A stretch of 49,678 nt of DNA from Microvirga vignae (GCF_001017175.1 NZ_LCYG01000066.1:1-49678), one strand, 5' to 3'. Positions 17,911 to 26,882 are shown, numbered from the stretch's first letter. Translations and numbers: made by a program. The notes: a model not told the origin generated them from the sequence alone.

Positions 17911-19224
17911 ATGAGCAGCAACGCGCAGGCCAGCACGAGTCCGGTCGCGGAGGTCCCGCTCTCCCGCCGCTTCGGCTTGATCTGGTGGATCGCGCTCGGG
18001 GCATCCGGCGCGCTCGTTCTGCTGCTCGGCTACACGCTGATTTCGGTCACGATCATGGGTGTCGGCATCTGGGGCGTCAACATCCCCTTCGTCTGGGGCT
18101 TCGATCTGATCAACTATGCCTGGTGGATCGGCATTGCCAATGGAGCGAGCCTTTTCGCAGCCATTCTGGTCCTGCGCCGGCACGATCTGCGAACGGCGGT
18201 CAACCGCTTCGCGGAGGGTGTCGCGTTTTTCGCCGTCATCTGCGCGGGCATCTTCCCGATCTTTCATCTCGGGCGTCCCTGGCTGTTCTATTGGACGTTT
18301 CCGTACCCTGCGACTTTCGAGGTGTGGCCGCAATTCCGCAGCACTCTGACATGGGACTTCTGGGCCATCAGTACCCACGTCATCGTCACGAGCCTGCTCT
18401 GGTATGTGGGTCTCATCCCGGATCTGGCGACCCTGCGCGATCGTGCCCGTCGCAAGACGGTGCAACGGATCTACGGGATCTTCGCGATAGGCTGGCGCGG
18501 ATCCGTGCGCCATTGGGCCTATCACCAGCGCGCCTACCGCCTCGTTGCCATCCTCGTGCTGCCTCTGATCCTCATCATGCAGAGCACGGTGGCTTTCGAA
18601 TTCGGTGTGACGCTGGTGCCCGACTGGCATGAGACGCGCCAGCCGCTCCATTTCGTGGCAACCGGTCTGGCTCAGGGCTTGTCTATCGTACTCCTCGTCG
18701 CTGTGCTGCTGCGCTGGGGCTTGAGGCTTGGACGATATATCGACGAGGAGGATATCGATCTTCTCGGCAAGCTCGTTCTCGCCAGCGCCCTTGTGTCGGG
18801 CTATCTCTATCTGGACGAGTTCGTCTCCGCTGTTCTCGCCGATCGGATGACGCAGGAGGCCACCTTCGACCGCATGATCGGAGACGAGGCCGGTCTTTAC
18901 TGGACGGCCATCGTCTACAGCATCCTCATCCCTCAATTGTTCTGGTTCAAGGCAGCCCGCCAGAGCACAATCGCCGCGGTTTTCGTCGGCTTTTCCATTG
19001 GAGTGGGCATCTGGTTCGACCGCTTCTCGATCATCGTGGGCGGGCTTCAGACGGATTACCTGCCGTCGGTCGGACGAACCTATAGCCCGACGCTTCCCGA
19101 AACCGGCCTGTTCCTGGGGACCGTCGGGTTGTTTGCAGCTTTTCTGCTGCTCTTCGCGCGCTTCCTGCCGGTGGTCTCCATGTTCGAAACCCGCCATGAC
19201 GAGCATGAGGAAGAAACCTCATGA
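17911..19224 (+). CDS. actC: Alternative complex III subunit ActC (NrfD/PsrC-type quinol-binding membrane protein)
   Basis: A 437-aa polytopic membrane protein of the NrfD/PsrC family with about ten helices. Recognisable segments are WWIGIANGASLFAAILVL, FHLGRPWLFYW and a C-terminal LPVVSMFE. In Alternative Complex III, ActC provides the quinol site next to the ActB Fe-S clusters. The gene begins 3 nt after the actB stop and its end overlaps actD by 4 nt (ATGA), so the subunits are translationally coupled. Confidence 0.92.
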   Translation: MSSNAQASTSPVAEVPLSRRFGLIWWIALGASGALVLLLGYTLISVTIMGVGIWGVNIPFVWGFDLINYAWWIGIANGASLFAAILVLRRHDLRTAVNRFAEGVAFFAVICAGIFPIFHLGRPWLFYWTFPYPATFEVWPQFRSTLTWDFWAISTHVIVTSLLWYVGLIPDLATLRDRARRKTVQRIYGIFAIGWRGSVRHWAYHQRAYRLVAILVLPLILIMQSTVAFEFGVTLVPDWHETRQPLHFVATGLAQGLSIVLLVAVLLRWGLRLGRYIDEEDIDLLGKLVLASALVSGYLYLDEFVSAVLADRMTQEATFDRMIGDEAGLYWTAIVYSILIPQLFWFKAARQSTIAAVFVGFSIGVGIWFDRFSIIVGGLQTDYLPSVGRTYSPTLPETGLFLGTVGLFAAFLLLFARFLPVVSMFETRHDEHEEETS

Positions 19225-19760
19225 CACAGCGTCTCCATGGCATCATGGCCGAGTTCAAGACGCCGGAAGCCTTGATGGAAGCCGTCAAGGCCGCAAAGCG
19301 TTCCGGCTTTACGAAGCTCGATGCATTCAGTCCCTTCCCCCTCGCAGACCTCGCCAAGGAGCTGGGCGTTCGCACAACCGTCATTCCCTGGATCGCGCTC
19401 GTCGCAGCCTTGATAGGTGCAGGGCTGCAATATGGGGCCCAATATTGGATGAACGTCGTCGATTATCCTCTGAATGTCGGAGGTCGACCGCTCGACAGTT
19501 GGCCCGCCTTCATTCCAGCCACGCTGATCGTCGCCATTCTCTGGGCGGGTGCTGCGACCTTGCTTGGCCTGCTTCTGATCCTTCGGCTGCCGCGCCTGCA
19601 TCATCCGGTCTTCGCGGTGCCCGGATTCGAGCGGGCCTCGGAGGATCGGTTCTATCTCTGCATCCTGAGCGTCGATCCGCTGTTCGAGGCTGAAGCAGCC
19701 CGAAGCTTCCTGGAAGCGCTGACGCCACAGGCGGTGCGGGAGGTGCCTGCATGCGACTAG
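19221..19760 (+). CDS. actD: Alternative complex III subunit ActD (DUF3341)
   Basis: A 179-aa DUF3341 protein. A soluble N-terminal part (HGIMAEFKTPEALMEAVKAAK...GFTKLDAFSPFP) precedes two helices, about 54-75 and 95-120. The LGVRTTVIPWIAL and FAVPGFERASEDRFYL stretches are typical of ActD. It is a peripheral/membrane subunit of the complex with no cofactor motif. The position between actC and the monoheme gene is the conserved act order. It overlaps actC by 4 nt and actE by 10 nt. Confidence 0.9.
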   Translation: MTQRLHGIMAEFKTPEALMEAVKAAKRSGFTKLDAFSPFPLADLAKELGVRTTVIPWIALVAALIGAGLQYGAQYWMNVVDYPLNVGGRPLDSWPAFIPATLIVAILWAGAATLLGLLLILRLPRLHHPVFAVPGFERASEDRFYLCILSVDPLFEAEAARSFLEALTPQAVREVPACD

Positions 19761-20245
19761 CGGTCGGATTCATCAGTCTTGCTGTGCTCGCAGCCTGCGA
19801 TACCGGCACCGAACAGCGGGATGCCGTCGCATCGACCCGCGCCGTTCAACGACCGTATGTCCCCGTTCCTCCAGGAACCATTGCCAGGGGAGCGGCTGCG
19901 CAGAATGCGGCGCTCTCGCCGCCGGGGCCGCAGGTCACACCGGATCTGGTTGCCAGAGGCGAAGAACGCTTCCGGGCCTTCTGCTCGCCTTGTCACGGCC
20001 CGAGCGGAAGAGGCGACGGAACGGTGGTTTCCAGGGGATTTCCTCCACCCCCTTCGTATCACGATGGGCGCGTGAGAGCCCTCTCCCCTGAGCAGATCGT
20101 CACGGTGATCACCCAGGGCAAGGGACGGATGTACTCTTATGCGGATCGCGTCTTGCCGGAGGATCGCTGGGCGATTGCCCACTACATCAAGCAGTTGCAG
20201 GCACAGATCGGCGCGCCGATGCGTCAGGGGGCGGCATCTCCATGA
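19751..20245 (+). CDS. actE: Alternative complex III subunit ActE, monoheme cytochrome c lipoprotein
   Basis: A 164-aa lipoprotein cytochrome c. The signal peptide ends in VLAAC (lipidated Cys16). After a Pro-rich linker comes one heme site, CSPCH (78-82), and a likely axial Met in GKGRMYSY (M127). ActE hands electrons from the multiheme subunit to soluble carriers or directly to the oxidase. The start overlaps actD by 10 nt, and its stop overlaps the actF start by 4 nt. Confidence 0.91.
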   Translation: MRLAVGFISLAVLAACDTGTEQRDAVASTRAVQRPYVPVPPGTIARGAAAQNAALSPPGPQVTPDLVARGEERFRAFCSPCHGPSGRGDGTVVSRGFPPPPSYHDGRVRALSPEQIVTVITQGKGRMYSYADRVLPEDRWAIAHYIKQLQAQIGAPMRQGAASP

Positions 20246-21192
20246 GCGTAACGGAGGCTCTCTATATCGTCTTTGTCGGGCTCACCGGGATTTCGATGGG
20301 CAGCCTCATCGTGCTGATGATCGGGCATCTCATGAGCGAGCACTGGCTGGCTCCGATCCGCGCGGAACTCGAGGCGGCATCCTTGACGATGCCCCTTCTT
20401 CTCGTCCTCGGAATTCCGCTTGCCTTCGGGCTCGATCAACTCTTTCCCTGGGTCAGTGAGAGAGCCGACTTGCCGCCGATGCGGGCCGCATTTCTGAGCC
20501 CCGGCTTCTTCCTGATGAGAAGCGCTTTCTACCTGATCGTCTGCGCCGGAATGGCGTTTTGGCTGATCCGAACGCGGCATGTGCGCCGGACAAGTGCTGT
20601 CAGCCTGGCCTTGCTGACGCCCATCGTGAGCTTTGCGGCCTACGATTGGGTGCTGTCGCGCGAGCCGCATTGGTGGTCGAGTCTGTTCGGCTTTGCCTTC
20701 GGGCTTGCCCAGGTTCTCGCCGCTTTGGCCGGCGCCATCCTCGTGAACTTTCTCAAGCCTGATCCTGCCTCTTCAAGGCGGATGGCAAGCCTGGAGCGGG
20801 CGCTGCTGACGCTGGCGCTTCTGACAGTCTGGACGTGGTTCGCGCAGTTCATCATCGTCTGGCTCGCCAACCTGCCGCAGGAAGCAGAATGGTACGCGAG
20901 ACGCTCCGATCCCTGGGATCAAGGACTTCTCACGACGTCCTATCTGTTGATGCTGGGTGCGATCGTGGTGCTGGTCCCCTCTGGCGTGAGCCGGTCCGCC
21001 ATGATTGGGGGAAGTGCGCTGGCGCTCCTGTATCATGGCACCCATACGCTCTGGATCCTTCAGCCGAAGGGGATCTCCTCGTGGCTGGATATATGCCTCA
21101 TCCTCGGCACGATCTGTCTCTGGATCGCGGCTTTCATCGCGGTGATGAGAGTACGCCCGAGCTATACCGAGGAAGCATCGGCCGAGCCCTAG
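20242..21192 (+). CDS. actF: Alternative complex III subunit ActF (second NrfD-like membrane subunit)
   Basis: A 316-aa polytopic protein with roughly nine or ten helices, beginning MSVTEALYIVFVGLTGISMG. It is the shorter and more divergent paralogue of ActC found at the end of act operons, contributing to membrane anchoring and possibly proton movement. The start overlaps actE as ATGA. Its stop lies 26 bp from the end of the convergent cytochrome c gene, so the plus-strand act transcript ends here. A GCATCGTGCGG sequence just after the stop matches half of the palindrome at 26740. Confidence 0.87.
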   Translation: MSVTEALYIVFVGLTGISMGSLIVLMIGHLMSEHWLAPIRAELEAASLTMPLLLVLGIPLAFGLDQLFPWVSERADLPPMRAAFLSPGFFLMRSAFYLIVCAGMAFWLIRTRHVRRTSAVSLALLTPIVSFAAYDWVLSREPHWWSSLFGFAFGLAQVLAALAGAILVNFLKPDPASSRRMASLERALLTLALLTVWTWFAQFIIVWLANLPQEAEWYARRSDPWDQGLLTTSYLLMLGAIVVLVPSGVSRSAMIGGSALALLYHGTHTLWILQPKGISSWLDICLILGTICLWIAAFIAVMRVRPSYTEEASAEP

Positions 21193-21218
21193 AATGCATC
21201 GTGCGGAAACACGAGGCT

Positions 21219-21764
21219 CTAGCTGCCGGATCCGGGGCTTGCATCCTGGTTTGGAACGATGCGGCGCGTGCGTGGGTCCGTTTCCGAGGGATTCACCGTC
21301 GAGCCGGGGATCTCGATTGCTCTCTCTCCGGATCCGCGAAGCGGAAGGGGAGGATCGTCCGGATAGACCCGTAACCCGTCGCGTCCCAACGAATAGAGGT
21401 AGGCCGCGATATGTCGGGCCTCAGCCTCCGTCACGCCTTGCGATGGCATGCCGGTCTGCGGCTTCAGGGCCACCGGATCCATCAGCCATGCGATCAGATT
21501 GTGCGGCGTATTCGGCAGGAAGCCTGCGAGGAGGTGCTGCTGTGCGTAGTCCTCAAGCTGCGGCCCGACCTTGCCTCGCGCGCCCCGGATACCATCGATT
21601 CTATGACATGTGCCGCAGCCGTAGGACTGGATCAGCACGCGTCCCTGCTCGGGCTCCCCGCCGGTGATCTGCACGATTGCGGATTGCTCCTGCGTGTCGC
21701 TGCATGCACCCAGTCCGGCGAAGGCGGGAACGATCAGCAATCGGGTGAGAGCGTGCCTGATCAT
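21219..21764 (-). CDS. Monoheme cytochrome c lipoprotein
   Basis: A 181-aa protein with a signal peptide ending GLGAC (lipidated Cys21), one heme site CGTCH (50-54) and a candidate axial Met in QTGMPSQG near residue 103. The C-terminal 40 residues after the cytochrome fold are polar and probably extended. It overlaps the ctaG stop by 4 nt on the same strand, so the two are co-expressed. A role as electron carrier between Alternative Complex III and the caa3 oxidase, or in oxidase assembly, is inferred from position. The ATG at 21764 was preferred because longer extensions hide the signal peptide. Confidence 0.86.
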   Translation of the reverse strand: MIRHALTRLLIVPAFAGLGACSDTQEQSAIVQITGGEPEQGRVLIQSYGCGTCHRIDGIRGARGKVGPQLEDYAQQHLLAGFLPNTPHNLIAWLMDPVALKPQTGMPSQGVTEAEARHIAAYLYSLGRDGLRVYPDDPPLPLRGSGERAIEIPGSTVNPSETDPRTRRIVPNQDASPGSGS

Positions 21765-22780
21765 GAGCTCTGTTTCAGGAGGTCCGATGGAGCAACTGGC
21801 AGGGGGCTCCTCCGTTCCCGACCGGGAGGCGTCAGAAGGCGAAGCGCCATGATCAGTCCGGAGACGAGATAGATCGCACACATGGGAAGGGACATGATGG
21901 CGCCCGCCAATTGCTGATCCTCCAGAGCCGTCAGACCCCAGTCGCCCATATCAGGGGTGCGATACAGAGCCTCGCGCGCGAAGCTGAGGAGAGCGCTCAG
22001 CAGGCCGCTCTGCAGCAAGGTGATGAAGCAGGCGATGAGTGCAGCCGCAGCCGCCTCGCGGCCCGAATGGGCCTTGATGGCGGCGCGCCAGAACAGGAGC
22101 GCCGTGCCGAAGAACAGAACATGCTCCAGCCAGTGAAGCCGGTCAGAGGCAACGGCGGCATCGAAGAGCGTCGGGCTGTGCCAGATCCACAAGGTTGCCA
22201 TATGGATCAGGGCCGCCGGGATTGGCTTTGCGCAGGGGGATAGGAACGACAGGATTGATCGCGCCCCGCGATTGCGCGCCATTCCGCGCCGCCATGCATC
22301 CGGAAGCGCCCAGAGCCAAGCGACCTCGGGCTTGCCGAGAACGAGAAGCGGGGGAGCGACGGCGATGAGCAGGATATGTTGGACCATATGGGCTGACAGG
22401 AGAGGCTTGGAGAGGCTTTCCAGCGGAGACAGAAGGGCAAAGGCCAGCAATGCCGTTCCTGCGACGAAGCAAAAAACCTGGCCCATGCCGAAACCCGGGA
22501 GGAGCCGTCCGAGGCTTCCTCGCAATCGCCATACGCCACGGGCAAACAGGAGGATTGAGGCGATGAGAGGGATCGTGACCAAAGGATCCGTCTGCCAGGA
22601 ATGCCAGAGATCCCCCGGGCCATGAAGTGCCATGCCATGAGCAAGGGAAGGTCTGCCGGGCAGGAGAATGGCCAGGACGGCAAAGAGGCTCAAGGCTGTC
22701 TTCGTGAGCTTGTGGCAGGATGTTTCGAGGGAACCAAGTCTCACGGCCAAGCTTTTCCGTTCGATGCACGCAAGACCCAT
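21761..22780 (-). CDS. ctaG: Cytochrome c oxidase assembly factor CtaG (caa3-type)
   Basis: A 339-aa polytopic protein of the caa3_CtaG family, the assembly factor for the CuB centre of caa3 oxidases (unrelated to the eukaryotic-like Cox11). Family features are SAHMVQHILLIAVAPPLLVLG, WIWHSPTLFDAA and HWLEHVLFFGTALLFW, with metal-binding His. A signal-like helix (LSLFAVLAILLPG) and HGMALHG open the protein. The exact start is uncertain: the ATG at 22780 lies only 9 bp from the divergent coxB start, and a GTG near 22743 is an alternative. The frame remains open far upstream, but only antisense to coxB. Confidence 0.85.
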   Translation of the reverse strand: MGLACIERKSLAVRLGSLETSCHKLTKTALSLFAVLAILLPGRPSLAHGMALHGPGDLWHSWQTDPLVTIPLIASILLFARGVWRLRGSLGRLLPGFGMGQVFCFVAGTALLAFALLSPLESLSKPLLSAHMVQHILLIAVAPPLLVLGKPEVAWLWALPDAWRRGMARNRGARSILSFLSPCAKPIPAALIHMATLWIWHSPTLFDAAVASDRLHWLEHVLFFGTALLFWRAAIKAHSGREAAAAALIACFITLLQSGLLSALLSFAREALYRTPDMGDWGLTALEDQQLAGAIMSLPMCAIYLVSGLIMALRLLTPPGRERRSPLPVAPSDLLKQSS

Positions 22781-22789
22781 GTAGGGCGG

Positions 22790-23818
22790 ATGGACCTTGA
22801 AGCGACATGGCATTGCCTTCATGGGCGGCTGCGCAGCTCTGCGAAGCGTGCGGCAGCTCTTTTCTGCGTGCTTCCCCTCATAGGATGCAGCGGCGTGCAA
22901 TCGGCTCTCGATCCAGCCGGAGGCGACGCGTCGAGGATTTACTGGCTCACCATGACCATGACGGTGGGCGGCATCCTCATCTTCTTGAGCGTCACAAGTC
23001 TTCTGCTCTACGCGATCTTCGCGCCGCCCGAGCGCCGGGCATGGCTCGGCAGTCGCAGAACGATCATCTACGGCGGGCTTGCCTTTCCGATCATCACCTT
23101 GTCCGCGCTCCTGCCCTATGGACTCATCGTCATGCGGGACAGCGACGTCCCAAAGGCGGGTGCACTCCCCATCGAGGTGATCGGCGAGCAATATTGGTGG
23201 CGGGTCCGCTATCCTGCGGACGGTGATCGGGTGGCGTTCTCGACCGCCAATGAAATCATCGTTCCCGTCGGTCGCCCGATAGCCGTATCGGTGACGGCGG
23301 CCGATGTGATTCACAGCTTCTGGATCCCGAACTTCGGCGGCAAGATCGACATGATCCCGGGCCGCATCAACCGCCTCAACTTCACCGCGGAGCGGCCCGG
23401 CATCTATCGCGGCGTCTGCGCAGAGTTCTGCGGCGACCAGCATGCCCGCATGGCTTTCGATGTGATTGCACTGGAACCGGCCGCCTTCGAGACCTGGCGC
23501 ACAGAGCAGGCGAAGCCGGCCCAAGACCCGGAAGTTCCCTTGCTCGCACGCGGCCGCGAACTGTTTCGCGCAGGCGGATGCGGATCCTGCCATGCGGTGC
23601 GCGGCACCGAAGCCAATGGGCAGTTCGGGCCCGATCTGACCCATGTGGGCAGCCGCCGCACGATCGGAGCGGGTCAGTTTCCGAACAATATCGGCACGCT
23701 GGCCGGCTGGATCGCCAACACGCAGCACATCAAGCCGGGCGTGCGCATGCCTTCTTATGGCTCGTTGACGGGCGAGGATCTGAGGGCATTGGCCGGCTAT
23801 CTGGAGAGCTTGAGATGA
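22790..23818 (+). CDS. ctaC: Cytochrome c oxidase subunit II with fused cytochrome c domain (caa3-type)
   Basis: A 342-aa subunit II. It has a lipoprotein-type signal (LPLIGC, Cys33), two transmembrane helices, and a cupredoxin domain with the binuclear CuA ligands C210, C214, H218 and M221 (CAEFCGDQHARM) plus an upstream His in VIHSFW. A C-terminal cytochrome c domain has a heme site at 264-268 (CGSCH) and Met in VRMPSYG. The fusion marks a caa3-type oxidase that takes electrons directly from membrane cytochromes. The stop overlaps the coxA start (ATGA). The ATG at 22790 follows AGGGCGG; the upstream open frame is antisense to ctaG. Confidence 0.93.
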   Translation: MDLEATWHCLHGRLRSSAKRAAALFCVLPLIGCSGVQSALDPAGGDASRIYWLTMTMTVGGILIFLSVTSLLLYAIFAPPERRAWLGSRRTIIYGGLAFPIITLSALLPYGLIVMRDSDVPKAGALPIEVIGEQYWWRVRYPADGDRVAFSTANEIIVPVGRPIAVSVTAADVIHSFWIPNFGGKIDMIPGRINRLNFTAERPGIYRGVCAEFCGDQHARMAFDVIALEPAAFETWRTEQAKPAQDPEVPLLARGRELFRAGGCGSCHAVRGTEANGQFGPDLTHVGSRRTIGAGQFPNNIGTLAGWIANTQHIKPGVRMPSYGSLTGEDLRALAGYLESLR

Positions 23819-26382
23819 ATGCGCCCGAGCGCCCCGGATCCTTCGGGGAACAGGAACCTGAGCTTCCCAACCCGTTGCCGCGTCCGGAGGGAGAGTTCGA
23901 GGCCCTCAAGAAAGCCTGGAAGGCTCCACGCGGCATCAGCTTCATCACGGCCGTCAACAATACCTATGTGGGCCTGTGGTATGTCGGAACGGCCTTCCTG
24001 TTCTTCATCCTGGCGGGCATCCTTGCGCTGATCATGCGTGCGCAACTGGCGGCGCCGGAAGGCGATCTCGTCAGCCACGATCTCTACAACCAGCTCTTCA
24101 CCATGCATGGCACGGTGATGATGTTCCTCTTTGCCGTTCCGGCCGTGGAGGCGGCCAGCGTCTATCTGCTGCCGAACATGCAGGCCGCGCGCGACCTGCC
24201 GTTCCCGCGCCTCTCGGCCTATGCGTTCTGGGCGTATTTCGTCGGCGGGCTCGTGTTCTTCGGCACGATCTTCTTCGGCCTGTCGCCGAACGGCGGCTGG
24301 TTCATGTATCCACCACTGACGGGAACGAAATACTCGCCTGCGGAGAATGCCGACTGGTGGCTTCTCGGGATCGGCTTCATCGAGATTTCGGCCATTGCCG
24401 GCGCCATCGAGATCATCGTGGGCGTGATGAAGACGCGCGCGGTCGGAATGAGCCTCGACAAGCTCCCGGTTTACTCCTGGGCCATGCTGGTCTTCGCCGT
24501 CATGATCGTGATCGGATTTCCGGCCATTATCCTCGGCACATTGCTGCTCGAGATGGAGCGCGCCTTCGACTGGCCGTTCTTCATTGCGGAAAGGGGCGGA
24601 GATCCTCTGTTGTGGCAGCACCTGTTCTGGTTCTTCGGCCACCCGGAAGTCTACATCATCTTCCTGCCCGCAACCGGCATGGTATCGATGATCGTGCCGA
24701 CGATGGCGCAGACGTCTCTCGTCGGATACCGCCTGATCGTGCTCGCCCTCATCGCCACGGGCTTTCTCTCTTTCGGCCTGTGGGTGCATCACATGTTTGC
24801 GACCGGCCTGCCGAAGATGTCCTTGAGCTTCTTCTCTGCCGCCAGCACGGCGGTCGCGGTGCCAAGCGGTATCCAGGTCTTCGCCTGGATCGCCACCATC
24901 GCGTCCGGGCGCATGAAGCTGACGACGCCATCGCTCTTCATCATCGGCTTCCTGTTCATCTTCACGCTCGGCGGCCTCACCGGCGTGATGGTGGCGATGG
25001 CCCCCTTCGACTGGCAGGCGCATGACAGCTACTTCGTCGTGGCCCATCTGCATTATGTGCTCATCGGCGGCATGGTGTTCCCGCTCTTCGCTGCTTTCTA
25101 TTATTGGGCACCTGTTGCGAGCAAACATGCTTTATCCGAGCGGCTTGGGCGCTGGGTCTTCGGCCTCATGTTCCTCGGCATGAACGTGACCTTTTTGCCG
25201 ATGCACATCACCGGCCTCATCGGCATGCCACGGCGCGTCTATACGTATCCAGTCGAGATGGGATGGGATGCACTCAATCTCGTCTCCACCATCGGCGCTT
25301 TCATGATCGCGGCCGGTGTCGCGGTCTTCCTGTTCGATCTGGCGCGCAATTTCCGCTTCACCTTGGAAGACAATGCAGGCAACGTCTGGAACGCCAGCAC
25401 GCTCGAGTGGCTGCCGAACGGAACCTACAACACGCGAAGCATTCCATCCGTCGTCAGTCGCGATCCCCTCTGGGATCAATCCAACCTGTCGAAAGACGTG
25501 GAGGATGGCCGCTATTATCTGCCCGGGACCGCGACAGGCGGGCGCGAGGCGTTGGTGACGAGCCCTTTCGATGCGAGACCCCAATATATCCTGCAAGTTC
25601 CGGGTCCAGGCTGGCAGCCGGTGCTGGCCGCCGTGTTCACGGCCGCTTTCTTCCTGCTTCTGACGGTGAAGTTCGTTTTTACATCAGTCATCTGCGGCGT
25701 GCTGGCAGTGGGTTGCGTGATCTGGTGGCTCTGGGAAACGGATCCCGGTCCGGTTCGCCCGCCCGCGGATATCGGTGGTGGCATCGTGGTGCCTGTCTAC
25801 GTCACCGGACCGATGAACCACTCCTGGTGGGCGATGATCGTCCTCATGGTCGTCTCGGGCATGGTCTTCACCTGCCTGATCTTCTCCTACCTTTTCCTCT
25901 GGCTCGTGAACCCGGGGGCTTGGCCGCCGCAAGGCGTCCGAATTCCCGACTGGATCTGGCCTTCTCTCTCGGCATTGCTCTACTGCGCCAGCGCGGTTCT
26001 GATCGCTGTCGCCAGCCGGCAGTTGCGCGGCGCTGACCGCCGGAATCCGCGCTCTGTTCCGATCCTGATCGGCGTGGCGCTTCTGCTCGTGTCCGGCGCG
26101 GCCGCCGTTGATCTCTGGACGCAGTGGGGAACGAACTTAAGCCCTTCGGCCCACGCTTACGGTGCAGCGGTCTACGCCATCGTGTCCCTGCAGATCTTCT
26201 TCGTCCTGACGACGTTCATCATGGGGATCTACACCATTGCCCGCTGGCTGGCAGGGCGGCTCGACAGCGTACGCCGGACGACCTTCGATAACACCATGCT
26301 GTTCTGGTACTACACGGTGGGGCAGGGCCTGACCGCTCTCCTCGTGGTCCACGGTTTCCCGCGTCTGACGGGAGGGATCTGA
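23815..26382 (+). CDS. ctaD: Cytochrome c oxidase subunit I-III fusion
   Basis: An 855-aa fusion. Residues about 40-600 are subunit I: heme a ligand H98, the cross-linked H276-P-E-V-Y280 pair at CuB, the H325-H326 pair, and H411/H413 (heme a3 and heme a). After a loop and two extra helices, the last 250 residues are subunit III (MNHSWWAM, FSYLFLWL and a C-terminal FWYYTVGQGL). It is the catalytic core of an aa3/caa3 proton-pumping oxidase. It is coupled to coxB by an ATGA overlap and to the next small gene by TGATG. The fused I-III arrangement is known from Thermus-type and several other caa3 enzymes. Confidence 0.93.
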   Translation: MNAPERPGSFGEQEPELPNPLPRPEGEFEALKKAWKAPRGISFITAVNNTYVGLWYVGTAFLFFILAGILALIMRAQLAAPEGDLVSHDLYNQLFTMHGTVMMFLFAVPAVEAASVYLLPNMQAARDLPFPRLSAYAFWAYFVGGLVFFGTIFFGLSPNGGWFMYPPLTGTKYSPAENADWWLLGIGFIEISAIAGAIEIIVGVMKTRAVGMSLDKLPVYSWAMLVFAVMIVIGFPAIILGTLLLEMERAFDWPFFIAERGGDPLLWQHLFWFFGHPEVYIIFLPATGMVSMIVPTMAQTSLVGYRLIVLALIATGFLSFGLWVHHMFATGLPKMSLSFFSAASTAVAVPSGIQVFAWIATIASGRMKLTTPSLFIIGFLFIFTLGGLTGVMVAMAPFDWQAHDSYFVVAHLHYVLIGGMVFPLFAAFYYWAPVASKHALSERLGRWVFGLMFLGMNVTFLPMHITGLIGMPRRVYTYPVEMGWDALNLVSTIGAFMIAAGVAVFLFDLARNFRFTLEDNAGNVWNASTLEWLPNGTYNTRSIPSVVSRDPLWDQSNLSKDVEDGRYYLPGTATGGREALVTSPFDARPQYILQVPGPGWQPVLAAVFTAAFFLLLTVKFVFTSVICGVLAVGCVIWWLWETDPGPVRPPADIGGGIVVPVYVTGPMNHSWWAMIVLMVVSGMVFTCLIFSYLFLWLVNPGAWPPQGVRIPDWIWPSLSALLYCASAVLIAVASRQLRGADRRNPRSVPILIGVALLLVSGAAAVDLWTQWGTNLSPSAHAYGAAVYAIVSLQIFFVLTTFIMGIYTIARWLAGRLDSVRRTTFDNTMLFWYYTVGQGLTALLVVHGFPRLTGGI

Positions 26383-26741
26383 TGAGCGGGCGGCGGACAG
26401 GGCAGGTTCTCCTGATGCTGGCCGGCCTCATCGCATGGGCCGTTCAGTTTACCGTCATCTATGGAGTGACATCGACCCTTTGCGGGCGCGGATGGGCGGA
26501 TGCGACGCTTTTCGGTTTCGGGATCGTTCCGGCGACGATCGTTTCAGCGACTCTCATCACATTCGCAGCAACGGCCGTTGCCGTCATCTGGTCCATCAAG
26601 AGCCATCGGCAGAACGCGAAACGACCGGCCGCGACGACAGACGGCTTCATGAGCCATGTCGCAATCCTCATCAACGGCCTCTCGCTTGTCGTGATCCTTT
26701 GGCATGGGATCTCGGCCCTTATTCTCCCGGCCTGCGCCTAG
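26382..26741 (+). CDS. Small three-helix membrane protein at the end of the cox operon
   Basis: A 119-aa protein with three predicted helices (about 8-30, 42-66 and 90-115) and a basic loop KSHRQNAKR between the second and third. I do not recognise a named family. Its start shares one base with the coxA stop (TGATG), so it is translationally coupled to the oxidase core and is a reasonable candidate for a small oxidase subunit or assembly partner. It could also be unrelated. A 14-bp palindrome begins at its stop codon. Confidence 0.75.
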   Translation: MSGRRTGQVLLMLAGLIAWAVQFTVIYGVTSTLCGRGWADATLFGFGIVPATIVSATLITFAATAVAVIWSIKSHRQNAKRPAATTDGFMSHVAILINGLSLVVILWHGISALILPACA

Positions 26742-26777
26742 CGCATCGTGCGGCCCTTCGGATCCGCACGATGCGCT
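26740..26777. terminator. 14-bp perfect palindrome ending the cox operon (REP-like)
   Basis: AGCGCATCGTGCGG (26740-26753) and its exact reverse complement (26764-26777) flank a 10-nt loop. The palindrome overlaps the TAG stop of the small membrane protein gene. No T tract follows. The GCATCGTGCGG core recurs singly after actF (about 21195), and I associate GCGCATCGTGCGG with repeated palindromes of Hyphomicrobiales. It probably serves as transcript end or 3' protection. Confidence 0.6.
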
Positions 26778-26882
26778 CATGAAAGAGAGGGAGCATCAGC
26801 GAGGAAGCTTCGACGATGATCGGTTGGCAGGAACTTTACGTGCCGGCACGCCCTGTCCCTGAGATCGAGAGAGGCTGTCAGG

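Noticed and set aside
17176..19206. 676-aa open frame on the minus strand
   Set aside because: It lies wholly antisense to actB/actC, is rich in Arg/Asp/Gln, and shows no domain; a high-GC shadow frame.
22781..23728. Extension of ctaG into a 655-aa minus-strand frame
   Set aside because: The extra part is entirely antisense to coxB and has a His/Arg-rich shadow composition.
23797..25128. 443-aa minus-strand open frame
   Set aside because: Antisense to the coxA core, with His/Glu/Arg-rich low-complexity composition typical of shadows.
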